NCBI RefSeq assembly: GCF_003569765.1
Contig: NZ_QXMG01000003.1
Coordinates: 149,157 to 213,156 of the forward strand
Reading direction: 5' to 3'
Length of the DNA stretch: 64,000 bases
Source: Caldimonas tepidiphila
GTDB taxonomy: Bacteria > Pseudomonadota > Gammaproteobacteria > Burkholderiales > Burkholderiaceae_C
The notes under the pieces were generated by a model. The model was not told where the DNA came from. It searched no databases and saw only the letters and a program-made list of their open reading frames with translations. Shown here piece after piece: positions 55,115 through 63,487 of this stretch. Both the position numbers and the translations under genes were made by a program. Position 1 is the first letter of the stretch. The number at the start of each line of letters is the position of its first letter.

Positions 55115-55134
55115 GCCCGCTGCGGGCATCTTTT
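55115..55134 (+). terminator. Small hairpin with T-run in the slyD leader
   Basis: GCCCGCTGCGGGC (55115-55127) forms a 5-bp stem followed by ATCTTTT, 17 bp before the SlyD start. It could attenuate transcription or be a weak leader terminator. The stem is short. Confidence 0.35.
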
Positions 55135-55151
55135 CGAGAAAGCGCACAGCC

Positions 55152-55634
55152 ATGAACGTCGCCAAGAACACGGTGGTCACCGTGAATTACCGCCTGTCCG
55201 ATGAGCAGGGCAATGTGCTCGAGGAAGGCACGGAGCCGATGATCTACCTGCAGGGCCACGGAAACACGCTGCCGAAGATCGAGGCGGCGCTCGAGGGCCG
55301 GGCGGTCGGCTATGAAACCACGGTGCGGGTGGAGCCCGACGAGGGCTTCGGCCATTACGACGAGGAGCTCGTTCGCGTGGAATCCCGCGACAGGCTGCCC
55401 ACCCCGCTGGAAGTGGGCATGCAGCTCGAGGCCAGGCACGAAGGCGAGGAAGGGGAAGAGGTCCATCTTCTCACCGTCACCCAGATCGATGGCGAGCGTG
55501 TCGTGCTCGACGCCAATCACCCGCTGGCCGGCATGACCCTGGACTTTGCGCTCACGGTGGCTGACGTTCGCCCTGCCACGGAAGAGGAGATCGCGCACGG
55601 GCACGCCCATCCCGAGGGCGGCCACGCGCACTGA
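55152..55634 (+). CDS. slyD: FKBP-type peptidyl-prolyl isomerase SlyD
   Basis: The 160-residue protein has an FKBP domain (NTVVTVNYRLSDEQGNVLEE; GNTLPKIEAALEGRAVGYET; DFALTVADVR) with an inserted-in-flap chaperone domain (PDEGFGHYDEELVRVESRDR). It ends in a metal-binding His-rich tail (HGHAHPEGGHAH). SlyD isomerises prolyl bonds, acts as a chaperone and supplies nickel to hydrogenase. The tail is shorter than in E. coli SlyD. It is a monocistronic gene by position. Confidence 0.93.
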   Translation: MNVAKNTVVTVNYRLSDEQGNVLEEGTEPMIYLQGHGNTLPKIEAALEGRAVGYETTVRVEPDEGFGHYDEELVRVESRDRLPTPLEVGMQLEARHEGEEGEEVHLLTVTQIDGERVVLDANHPLAGMTLDFALTVADVRPATEEEIAHGHAHPEGGHAH

Positions 55635-56412
55635 CAGTCGCCGGCAGCGGACGGCGGGGGCGCTCTTGCGCGCCTCGGGACGCTGCCTGACAAGGGAGTG
55701 AGTCGAAGCCCCTGCCGGGGCTCCTCGTCCGGGCTCGTGCCGGGCCCGAGGGCGCGCGAAGCTTCGCCCGCCTTGGCGGGGGGCCTGCCCAGTCACGCCG
55801 CCCCGACCGCGCCCGCCCCCCTCCGCCCCTTCCATCCGGGGCGTAACGGCAGCGGCGATGGACGGACCGCAGCCCTCCCCGTCCCGCGCTCACCGCGCTC
55901 GTGGCACAGGCGAGTCCGTCCCGGATGCACGGGCGCTTGCGGAGGCAATGGGCGCACCCGCCCCCCAGCAACCGAGCAGGGCCGCGGGTCCACGATCACG
56001 ATCTGCGCTTGCCATCGGGTATGCGCTCCGCCCGGAGGTATTCGTCGCGGAATCAGCCGTTGACGCCCCCGTTGGCGTGGCTCCGCCGGGGCGCCAAGCC
56101 CGCGATCGTCACGAGGCTTTCGAACCTCGGGCAGATCCTTCCGGTACGCCCGAGCACGGGCGTGGGCACCAGCACGGAAATGCCCTCCGCACCTCAGGCT
56201 TTTCCTGAGGGATCGGTCTCCTCGAACCCCTCCATTTCCCTATGAACGGCAGCGCTGGACAAGCTCCGGCCGCCCATCCGTGCGCGGCATGCGGGGAGGG
56301 ACATGCCATCAGGAACAACCCGATCAAGTTTTTGTGCACTGCGATCGAAAAAAGGGGGGTGCGCAATCGAGAAGCGTTGTCCGATCCCACCTTGTCTCCC
56401 CAAAAGGCTCCC
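55635..56412. other. Gene-free stretch with several hairpins
   Basis: About 780 bp without a gene I can support. Open frames on both strands are Pro/Arg/Ser-rich and lack start signals. Hairpins are AGCCCC/GGGGCT (55707-55722), GGGCG/CGCCC around a GAAGCTTC palindrome (about 55753-55770) and CCTCAGG/CCTGAGG (56192-56210). Near 56324 a TCAAGTTTTTGTGCACTGCGATCGA segment weakly recalls a sigma-28 promoter and could drive the chemoreceptor, but its spacing is too short. The last 100 bp are A/T-richer. Confidence 0.45.
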
Positions 56413-58164
56413 ATGCTGAACCTCTCGAAGATGACAGTACGCGCACGGCTTACCGCCGGCTTCGCGTTCGTGCTGCTGTTCATGGCGCTGATCGCCGCGC
56501 TCGGCATCAACCGCATGGCGGCGCTCCAGGAGCGGCTCGACCAGATCGTTGAAGTGAACAACCGTCAATCGCGTCTCGCCGTCTCGATGCGCATCTCGAT
56601 CAACCAGGTTTCGACCCAGCTGCGCAACATCGTGATGATCACGGACGACGCGGGGATGAGGGCCGAGGTCGAGAAGATCAAGGCGTCTCGCGCCCGCTAC
56701 GACGAGGCCGCACAGCAGCTTGCCTCGATGTTCGCGGCGAATGCGTCGACGACGGCTGCGGAAAAGGCGCTTTTCGAGAAGGTCCGGCGGCTCAGGGACC
56801 AGGTGCGGCCGCTGAACGACAAGGTGCTGGAACTGGGGCTCCAGAACCGCAACGAGGAGGCGACCAGGACACTGCTGCAGGAGGCGGCCCCGGTCAACAC
56901 CGAGTGGCTGCTGGCGCTGGGCGAGCTCGCCGACCTCGAGGACAAGCTCAACGACGAGGAAGCCGCCGAGGCCAGGGCAGCCTACTCGAGCGCGCTCACC
57001 CTGATGATCGTGTTCAGCGTGCTGGCGGTGATCGGCTCGGTGACCCTGGCCCTGCTCATCACGCGCAGCCTCACCCGGCAACTTGGCGGCGAGCCGGCCT
57101 ACGCCGCGGAAGTCGCGGACCGGATCGCCTCCGGCGACCTGAGCGTGCCCGTCGTGATCCGGGAGGGCGACACGGGCAGCCTCCTGCACTCGATGCGACA
57201 GATGCAGGCGAGCCTCGTGACGCTCGTCTCGAGCATCCGGGCGGGAGCCGACTCGATCGCCACCGGCTCCACACAGATCGCCACCGGAAACCAGGACCTT
57301 TCGCAGCGCACCGAGGAGCAGGCCTCCAACCTGCAGCAGACCGCGGCTTCCATGGAGCAACTCATGAGCACGGTGCAGAACAACGCCAACTCGGCGCGCC
57401 TGGGCACGCAACTCTCGGTGCAGGCGAGCGAGTCGGCCCGGCTCGGCAGCGAGGCGGTGGGCATGGTGGTCGGGACGATGACCGCGATCAGCGCCTCCAG
57501 CGCCAAGATCTCCGAGATCATCGGCGTGATCGACGGCATTGCATTCCAGACCAACATCCTCGCGCTCAATGCCGCGGTGGAGGCTGCGCGCGCCGGCGAG
57601 CAGGGCCGGGGCTTCGCGGTCGTGGCGGGGGAGGTCCGCACGCTCGCGCAGCGCAGCGCCCAGGCAGCCAAGGAGATCAAGTCGCTGATCCTCGACAGCA
57701 CCGAGAAGGTCGAGGCGGGCAACCTGCAGGTCGCCCAGGCGGGCAAGACCATGGACGAGATCCTGATGCAGGTGCGCCGCGTGTCGGACCTGATGACGGA
57801 GGTGGACGCCTCCTCCAGGGAGCAGACACAGGGCATTGGCCAGGTAGGCACGGCCGTGAGCGTGCTCGACCAGGTGACGCAGCAGAACGCAGCGCTCGTG
57901 GAAGAGTCGGCGGCGGCAGCGGACAGCCTGCGCTCCCAGGCCGATCGCCTGGTGCAGGCGGTGGCCGCATTCCGGCTGCGGGCAGACGAGGCGGCGGCAG
58001 GGCGCGGTGCCGAGCGCATCGAGGCCCCTGTGCTTTCCAGGCGTTCGCCCGCGCCCGCCACGAGCAGCACCTCGCCCCGCACGCCGACTCCTGCGCCAAG
58101 CAGCACGCCGAAGACGGCTGCCCCCGCGACGGGCGGGCAGCACGAGGACTGGGTCAGCTTCTGA
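56413..58164 (+). CDS. Methyl-accepting chemotaxis protein
   Basis: The 583-residue receptor has a first membrane helix (LTAGFAFVLLFMALIAALGI), a periplasmic four-helix-bundle sensor (MRISINQVSTQLRNIVMITD onward) and a second helix (TLMIVFSVLAVIGSVTLALL). HAMP follows, then a signalling hairpin with the conserved tip GVIDGIAFQTNILALNAAVE. The C-terminal tail is long and Pro/Thr/Ser-rich and ends EDWVSF. A tryptophan-x-x-phenylalanine end resembles the CheR/CheB tether pentapeptide (NWETF in E. coli Tar/Tsr). The ligand is unknown. No che or flagellar genes are in the window. Confidence 0.95.
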   Translation: MLNLSKMTVRARLTAGFAFVLLFMALIAALGINRMAALQERLDQIVEVNNRQSRLAVSMRISINQVSTQLRNIVMITDDAGMRAEVEKIKASRARYDEAAQQLASMFAANASTTAAEKALFEKVRRLRDQVRPLNDKVLELGLQNRNEEATRTLLQEAAPVNTEWLLALGELADLEDKLNDEEAAEARAAYSSALTLMIVFSVLAVIGSVTLALLITRSLTRQLGGEPAYAAEVADRIASGDLSVPVVIREGDTGSLLHSMRQMQASLVTLVSSIRAGADSIATGSTQIATGNQDLSQRTEEQASNLQQTAASMEQLMSTVQNNANSARLGTQLSVQASESARLGSEAVGMVVGTMTAISASSAKISEIIGVIDGIAFQTNILALNAAVEAARAGEQGRGFAVVAGEVRTLAQRSAQAAKEIKSLILDSTEKVEAGNLQVAQAGKTMDEILMQVRRVSDLMTEVDASSREQTQGIGQVGTAVSVLDQVTQQNAALVEESAAAADSLRSQADRLVQAVAAFRLRADEAAAGRGAERIEAPVLSRRSPAPATSSTSPRTPTPAPSSTPKTAAPATGGQHEDWVSF

Positions 58165-58394
58165 GCCGCAGCTCCGCAGGACCCCGGAGAAACCCGCTGC
58201 ACCGTGCGGGCCCACCGGGAGTCCCGGGGCGCTCAAACCTTCTCCCGCCGCCCCCTTTCACTGCCGTGCTCTGCGGCAGCAGCAGGCTCGCCACCGCCCG
58301 GTCCTCGGATGCGTTGTTCCTGTCGGGCCACGGCTCGAGGCGATCCCTGCTCCGATGCGGTGGAACTGCCGCGGGGCGCCTCGGAAGGCCGCTC

Positions 58395-59657
58395 TCAAGC
58401 GGGGGTGCTCGCCTCTCGCGTGCGGAGGACCGCCAGGGCCGCGACGGCGGCGAGCGTGAACCCCATCATGACCGCCCCCAGCCCGACCGGATGCTCGTGA
58501 GGCACCCAGCCCACGACATAGGCCCCCAGGGCGCCCATCAGTTGCTGCATCACCCCCGCCAGCGCGGCGGCCGAACCGGCCAGGGCCGGCACCAGGCCCA
58601 CCGTCGCGGTCAGGCACGCAGGCACGAGGAGGCCGTTCCCGATGCCGAGCAGGATCAGCGGCAGCACGAACGCGAGCGGCGTGTTCATGCCGGCGAGGCC
58701 GAGCGCCGTCATCAGGCCGATTCCTGCGAGCGAAACGCCCAGGCCCGCGGCCAGCATCCAGCGCTCTCCCTTGCGGTGCGCCAGGCGGCTGGTCAGGTAG
58801 TTGCCGCCGATGTAGGCCAAGGGCACGGCCATGATGTACCAGCCCACGTTCTCCGGCCCCACCCCGTAGTGGTGCAGGACCAGCGGCGCACCGCTCAGGA
58901 AGGCATAGAAGGCCGCTACGGTCAGCGACAGGATCGCGACATAGGGCAGGAACGCCGGCTCGCGGGACAGTTGCAGGTACGCCGCGCCCATCTCGCGCAA
59001 CCAGTGCCTCTCGGGGGCCGTCGAGGGCTGGCGCGGCCGTGCCGGCATGCCTCGCAGCACGCCCACGCCCAGGACGAGAGCCAGCACCGCCAGGAAGACG
59101 AAATTGGCCTGCCAGCCGAGACGGGCATGGATCTGACCGCCGATCACGGTCGCCAGGGGCGGACACAGTCCCATCGCCATGCCGACGTAGGCCATGACGC
59201 GCACGCGGTCGGGCCCGCTGAACAGGTCCTGGACGGCGGCACGCCCCACCACCATGCAGGCAGCGGCGCCCGCCCCTTGCAGGATGCGCACCACGATCAG
59301 GCCGTGCACGCCGTCGACTGCCGCGCCGATCGCCGAAGCCGTGCCTGCCAGCGCCAGTCCGATCAGCAGCATGCGCCTGCGGCCGAAGCGGTCCGACAGC
59401 GGGCCGTAGATGAGCTGCATGGCGCCGTAGGCGAGGACATAGCCGCTGAAGGTCAGCTGCACGCTGGCCTGGCTGGCGCCGAGGACCGAGGCCCATTCCT
59501 GCATCGACGGCAGGAAGATCGTCATCGCGATCAGACCGAACGCCATCTGCGCGACGAGGTTCAGGACGAGCAGGCGCTCGGACCTCCTGTTCGGCCGTCC
59601 GGCCGCCGCTGCGGACTCCGGGGGCAAGGCAGGGGTACGGCAGGGGGGCAATGTCAT
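58395..59657 (-). CDS. Bcr/CflA-type MFS drug exporter
   Basis: The 420-residue protein has twelve transmembrane helices and the drug:H+ antiporter-1 (12 TM) signatures: YGPLSDRFGRRRMLLIG (motif A) near residue 76, RILQGAGAAACMVVGRAAVQ near 110 and GLCPPLATVIGGQIHARLGW (motif C-like) near 146. It most resembles Bcr/CflA exporters of bicyclomycin, chloramphenicol and sulfonamides; the real substrate is unknown. ATG 59657 is preferred because the next in-frame ATG upstream (59711) only adds a Pro/Arg-rich tail. Neither start has a clear ribosome site. Confidence 0.9.
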   Translation of the reverse strand: MTLPPCRTPALPPESAAAAGRPNRRSERLLVLNLVAQMAFGLIAMTIFLPSMQEWASVLGASQASVQLTFSGYVLAYGAMQLIYGPLSDRFGRRRMLLIGLALAGTASAIGAAVDGVHGLIVVRILQGAGAAACMVVGRAAVQDLFSGPDRVRVMAYVGMAMGLCPPLATVIGGQIHARLGWQANFVFLAVLALVLGVGVLRGMPARPRQPSTAPERHWLREMGAAYLQLSREPAFLPYVAILSLTVAAFYAFLSGAPLVLHHYGVGPENVGWYIMAVPLAYIGGNYLTSRLAHRKGERWMLAAGLGVSLAGIGLMTALGLAGMNTPLAFVLPLILLGIGNGLLVPACLTATVGLVPALAGSAAALAGVMQQLMGALGAYVVGWVPHEHPVGLGAVMMGFTLAAVAALAVLRTREASTPA

Positions 59658-59827
59658 GGGAGCAGGAGGCCTCGGGTCGAAACGGCCATTGTCGCCCTGC
59701 AGCCGGCGCATCGCTTCGGTGAGACTGAACCGTCACCGCCGGCCCGACACGGCCTGCCGCCACGTGACGAAGCAGTCCGTCACGCCAGGGATGCGGAGAA
59801 ATTCGGTCGGCCCCGCATCCCTCCCGG

Positions 59828-60994
59828 TCAGGCGGGTTGGCTCGCAGGTGGACGGCCCTCTTGAGCCTGACGCGGCAGCCGTGCCGTGAATGCGGTGCCC
59901 CCGAGCTCCGATGAGTCGACTTCGATCGAACCGCCATGTGCCACCGCGATCTGGCGTGCGATGTACAGGCCCAGGCCCAGCCCCGAGGCGCCTTCGCGGC
60001 TCTCGCCGGCCTGTAGCGAGGCGCGCTTGAGCGGCTCGAACAGCGTCTTGCGCGCCTGCACTGCGATCGGCGGCCCCTCGTTGTGCACCGACACCGTGAC
60101 AGCGTCTGCATCGCCGCATACGACGACAGTCACCGGCTTCTCCGGCTGGCCGTGGTGAATGGCATTGGAAACCAGGTTGGACACCAGCTGCCCGACGCGC
60201 CGCGTGTCCCAGCAGCCCGACAACTCACCCGAGCAGTGGAGGTGCAAGGTCCGCTCCGGGTGGAACGCCTCGAGCTCGTCGACCACCTGGCGGCATACCT
60301 CGCCGAGGTTCCCGGGCCCTCGCACGAGGGGCAGGCCGTTACCGAGCCGTGTGCGGGTGAAGTCGAGCAGGTCGCCCACCATCTCGCGCATGCGATTGGT
60401 GCTGTTGAGGATGCGGGTGACCGCCTTGGTCTGCAGGCCGTCCAGCGTGTCGGAGAGAAGCAGGTACTGCGCCGAGCGGCGTATCGCCCCCAGCGGGTTG
60501 CGCAGGTCATGGCCGAGCACGCCGAGCAGCAGGTTGCGCGAATCCTCGATTCTTCGCGAGTACCAGGCGATCGACTCGGTCAGCCCCTGGTCCAGCGCCT
60601 CGTCGAAGCGGATGAGCTGGTCGAGCATGGACGAGTCCGTCCCTGTGCGCTGCTGCGCCCAGAGTCTCAGTACGCTGGCCCTGAGCGCGCGGTACTCCGC
60701 GACCATCTCGTTGAGCGTGAAGCCTTCGCTGAAGCGATGCTCGGCGTGCTCCCGTGCGTACCGGGTCACCTCTGGCGCGTTCTCCGGGCGCTCCCCGCGC
60801 GACTTCGCTTGCTGCTCCATGCTGCTCTGCTCCGCCTCCATGTCGGCGGCGATGCTCAGAAGGAGCACCTTCGCATGGTCTCGCAGGTCCTCGCTCGACA
60901 GGTGCTGTGCGGCTGGCAGCCGGGTCCGGGCGAACTCCTCCCACGACGCCACGATGCGCTCGATCTCGCGCCGGATGAACTCGGAAAACGCCAT
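59828..60994 (-). CDS. Soluble histidine kinase with RsbRD-like N-terminal sensor
   Basis: The 388-residue protein has no membrane segment. Residues 1-150 (FSEFIRREIERIVASWEEFA, then FSEGFTLNEMVAEYRALRAS) look like the RsbRD_N/globin-like helical sensor domain found in stressosome proteins and some kinases. HisKA follows with LGVLGHDLRNPLGAI (His near 168), then an HATPase domain (LVSNLVSNAIHHG; EGASGLGLGLYIARQIAVAH; GGTAFTARLP). ATG 60994 is chosen for its AGGGAG ribosome site. No response regulator is adjacent, so it is an orphan kinase. Confidence 0.88.
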   Translation of the reverse strand: MAFSEFIRREIERIVASWEEFARTRLPAAQHLSSEDLRDHAKVLLLSIAADMEAEQSSMEQQAKSRGERPENAPEVTRYAREHAEHRFSEGFTLNEMVAEYRALRASVLRLWAQQRTGTDSSMLDQLIRFDEALDQGLTESIAWYSRRIEDSRNLLLGVLGHDLRNPLGAIRRSAQYLLLSDTLDGLQTKAVTRILNSTNRMREMVGDLLDFTRTRLGNGLPLVRGPGNLGEVCRQVVDELEAFHPERTLHLHCSGELSGCWDTRRVGQLVSNLVSNAIHHGQPEKPVTVVVCGDADAVTVSVHNEGPPIAVQARKTLFEPLKRASLQAGESREGASGLGLGLYIARQIAVAHGGSIEVDSSELGGTAFTARLPRQAQEGRPPASQPA

Positions 60995-61253
60995 CCCTGT
61001 CTCCCTGGAAGCCTGGTGCATGCAGTCCGGCGATTCCACCATGTTCTGCGTCACCCCGTGAGGGATTTCGGTGGGGACGCGAGCGAGGGCCTCCGCCAGC
61101 CAGGGAGCGAAGCAAGGAATCCGGACCGCAGGGGCAAGGCCCCCGTCCCGGGGTTACACGTTCCCGCATCCCTTACGACGCGGACCTGCTCGCGGACGCC
61201 ACTTCGCCCTTAACCTACACGGCCGCCAAAGACCAGACGAAGGAGGGGTAGCC

Positions 61254-61514
61254 ATGACTTCGATCCAAGGAACCATCACGGAGATCAACCATGCGGCCGA
61301 CCGCATCGCCGTGCAACTCAGCAATGGCTGGTTTGCCGTGTGCCGCCTGTTCGATCGGCGCAGCAGCCCGCCCATTGGCGAGGCAGTTCACGGCCGGCTC
61401 CTGGAGCCGGGTGCAAGCACGCTGACCGCGCTCGGCTCCAACCGGACGTTCAGAGCCTTGGTGCTAGCCGTCTTTCCCTGCAAGGCTCCGGCGCTCGAGC
61501 TGGTGCACACCTGA
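61254..61514 (+). CDS. Small hypothetical protein, beta-rich
   Basis: The 86-residue protein starts after an excellent ribosome site (AAGGAGGGG). Its pattern (TSIQGTITEINHAADRIAVQ, then LSNGWFAVCRLFDRR) is that of a small OB-fold or SH3-like barrel, reminiscent of cold-shock or translation-related domains. I do not recognise a family with confidence. It is divergent from the histidine kinase and followed by a perfect hairpin. Confidence 0.65.
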   Translation: MTSIQGTITEINHAADRIAVQLSNGWFAVCRLFDRRSSPPIGEAVHGRLLEPGASTLTALGSNRTFRALVLAVFPCKAPALELVHT

Positions 61515-61566
61515 AACCCGAACACCCCGCCCTGCGTGCGACACCCCGGAGAAGGATTTCGTACCG

Positions 61567-61592
61567 CCTTGCCTGCGGCAGCGCAGGCAAGG
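61567..61592. terminator. Perfect hairpin between convergent small genes
   Basis: CCTTGCCTGCG (61567-61577) and CGCAGGCAAGG (61582-61592) form an 11-bp perfect stem with a GCAG tetraloop. It follows the 86-residue gene by 52 bp and no T-run is present. Confidence 0.6.
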
Positions 61593-61604
61593 ACAACCGG
61601 GCGC

Positions 61605-61808
61605 TCAGCGTGCCGGCGAGAGCTCCAAAGGGAAGTACAACTGCCGCGAACTGTCCCTGAGCCTGATGCAGTCGAGCATTCCCGCAAAGCCTATTCCATT
61701 GAAAACGACCCGGTCCCCCTTGTTCGTGAGCAGGCGGGTGCCGGGAGCAGGCGGGTTCTGGACGTTGAAGAACCGCCCTTGCGGTCCATGCTCGGTGGTG
61801 TATTCCAT
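61605..61808 (-). CDS. Possible small protein in A/T-richer DNA
   Basis: A 67-codon frame from ATG 61808 reads MEYTTEHGPQGRFFNVQNPP, then GTRLLTNKGDRVVFNGIGFA and RLRDSSRQLYFPLE. It is a balanced, protein-like composition and not the Arg/Pro-rich shadow type. It lies in a stretch visibly lower in G/C than the surroundings. There is no ribosome site before the ATG and the frame stays open further upstream, so the start is uncertain. No family is recognised. Confidence 0.35.
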   Translation of the reverse strand: MEYTTEHGPQGRFFNVQNPPAPGTRLLTNKGDRVVFNGIGFAGMLDCIRLRDSSRQLYFPLELSPAR

Positions 61809-62259
61809 GAGATGTGCTGCGGTGTGAATGTCGTTTTTACGGGATGGGCCTTGGATTTTCTTCTGCAAGTTCCGAGGCTGGGTAAATTTTGCGGCAACCC
61901 GGGCATGTTCTGGAAGAGGGCATCCCCCTGCATTTGAGGGGCTGCTCGCTCCCCGCACCCACGGAGGAAGGGGTGTCGCCTCCGCCTGGGGGGACAGCCG
62001 AGGCGGCGCAGCATCCGCCCCCTCTCCGCGCCCTGCCCCCACTCGCGCAGCCCGACTCGGTGGAGAACCCTTCCGGTGGCCGCCACATATCCCATTTGAG
62101 AGATGCGCTCCGAAGGCACGCTACCTACGATGGACTCATCGCCCTGGTCTTGCTCGCATGAACTTCCGGACGGCACGAGGCTGCCTTGTCGAGACGGAGT
62201 GGTCCGGACCTGAATTGGCAGACGGGCGCAATCCCTTCGTTGAATCCAGAGATCCGACC
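61809..62259. other. Gene-free stretch
   Basis: About 450 bp between the small minus-strand frame and the Sel1-like gene. The first 120 bp are A/T-richer (TTTTACGGGATGGGCC; GGTAAATTTTGCGGC) and could be acquired DNA or a promoter zone. Open frames have no start signals. No tRNA or strong hairpin is seen. Confidence 0.45.
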
Positions 62260-62646
62260 ATGCACCTAGCTTGCCCCGCCCTCCGCCCCGCCGCCATCGC
62301 CGCCGCGCTGCTGGTTGCCGCATCAGCGGTCATGCCGCTGGCCGCCCAAGCCCAGGACAACGGCGACGAGGGCCAGCTCGCCTTCGATGCCGGTCTGCGG
62401 CAGTACCAGGCCGGCGACTACGGGGCCGCACTTCAGCGGCTGCAGCTTGCCGCCGAGTACGGCGAGAACGAGGCCGCCGAGATCGTGGGGGGCATGTACC
62501 TGATCGGAGAGAAGCTCTACGGTCCGGCCGTGCCTGCGGACCTGCGTCAAGCCCGCCGGTGGCTGCAGGTGGCTGCCATCAAGGGGCGCCGCACGGCTCA
62601 GTTGACGCTGGCCGCGCTGGACAGGGCCGCTGGCCGCGGCATGTAA
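62260..62646 (+). CDS. Exported Sel1/TPR-like repeat protein
   Basis: The 128-residue protein has a signal peptide (AAIAAALLVAASAVMPLAAQ, cut after AQAQ). It continues with a TPR/Sel1-like helical repeat pair (FDAGLRQYQAGDYGAALQRL; AAEIVGGMYLIGEKLYGPAV, then ADLRQARRWLQVAAIKG). Such repeats mediate protein contacts in the periplasm. An in-frame ATG at 62160 would place a non-signal extension before the signal peptide, so ATG 62260 is chosen. Partner and function are unknown. Confidence 0.75.
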   Translation: MHLACPALRPAAIAAALLVAASAVMPLAAQAQDNGDEGQLAFDAGLRQYQAGDYGAALQRLQLAAEYGENEAAEIVGGMYLIGEKLYGPAVPADLRQARRWLQVAAIKGRRTAQLTLAALDRAAGRGM

Positions 62647-62751
62647 GCCGTCCGGCTCGCTGCTCATCAGCGGGCCGCCCCCTGGATTGCCCCGCCTTCC
62701 GACGCGCGGAACCACCCGCCGCGGCGGCTCGCCGCAGATGGCTCGGTGCCC

Positions 62752-63432
62752 ATGCCCGACTCGATTGCCCGCCTCTTGCGCTTCGCGCGGCTCGCAGCCC
62801 TGCTGCTGCCGCTCGGCCTGCTCGGCGCACTGCTCTACATCCTCGATCAGTACGAGGACGCCGACCAGCGGGTGGAGCGCACGCATGTGGTGCTGGACGA
62901 GATCGAGCAGATGCGCGTGGGCGCCCTGCGCCCGGCGACCTGGCTGCACAACTTCATCGTCCGGCCTGATCGGTCATGGCTGGCGATGGTGCGCAGCGCT
63001 GCCGCTCGCGCCATGGAGGCAGCGCAGCGGGCGGAAGCACTGACGGCGGACAACCCGCCGCAGCACCTCCGCATGCGGCGGCTCAAGGCGGAACTGGCCG
63101 AGGTGCTCGACAACTACCTCCTCCTTGCCGACATTGCCGAGCGCGACGGCGTCGAGTCTCTCAAGACGTCTGCCTACGCCGGCATCAGCAACTCCGACCC
63201 GACCCGGGAACTCCGGACGCTGCTGGACCAGGTCGAGCAAGCGGAGCGCGACCTGCTCAAGGCAAGGTCCACGATGGAGCGCGAGCGCCTGGCCCTGCTC
63301 GGACATCTCGTGGCCGCCATCGGCGGCGCCCTCATCCCTTTCGCGCTCTGGGCCCTGCGGCACTCCGCGCAAAGGCGGGCGGCCAACCGCGGCCCGGCGT
63401 GTCGACGCGACGCTCGATCCGGCCCGACCTAG
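62752..63432 (+). CDS. Two-helix membrane protein with CHASE3/four-helix-bundle-like region
   Basis: The 226-residue protein has an N-terminal helix (LAALLLPLGLLGALLYIL), a periplasmic region of about 130 residues predicted all-helical and rich in Glu/Arg/Leu (LDEIEQMRVGALRPATWLHN; LRTLLDQVEQAERDLLKARS) and a second helix (LVAAIGGALIPFALWAL). A short Arg-rich cytoplasmic tail follows. This is the architecture of a CHASE3 or chemoreceptor-type sensor cut off after the second helix, with no output domain. It may be an orphan sensor or a degenerate receptor. ATG 62752 or the GTG two codons earlier starts it. Confidence 0.6.
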   Translation: MPDSIARLLRFARLAALLLPLGLLGALLYILDQYEDADQRVERTHVVLDEIEQMRVGALRPATWLHNFIVRPDRSWLAMVRSAAARAMEAAQRAEALTADNPPQHLRMRRLKAELAEVLDNYLLLADIAERDGVESLKTSAYAGISNSDPTRELRTLLDQVEQAERDLLKARSTMERERLALLGHLVAAIGGALIPFALWALRHSAQRRAANRGPACRRDARSGPT

Positions 63433-63487
63433 GCGTCGCCGCGGATGCGCCGGCACTCCCTGCCACGAGGAGCGCCGGCTGCCGCCA

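Noticed and set aside
56100..56160. tRNA-like TTCGAAC segment
   Set aside because: No acceptor stem, anticodon arm or proper T-loop context could be formed around it.
55698..56208. Overlapping plus-strand frames of 116-121 codons
   Set aside because: Low-complexity Pro/Arg/Ser translations without start signals in a hairpin-rich non-coding stretch.
56324..56350. Sigma-28 (FliA) promoter for the chemoreceptor
   Set aside because: TCAAGTTT is present, but the -10 is only a CGAT core and the spacer is about three bases short.
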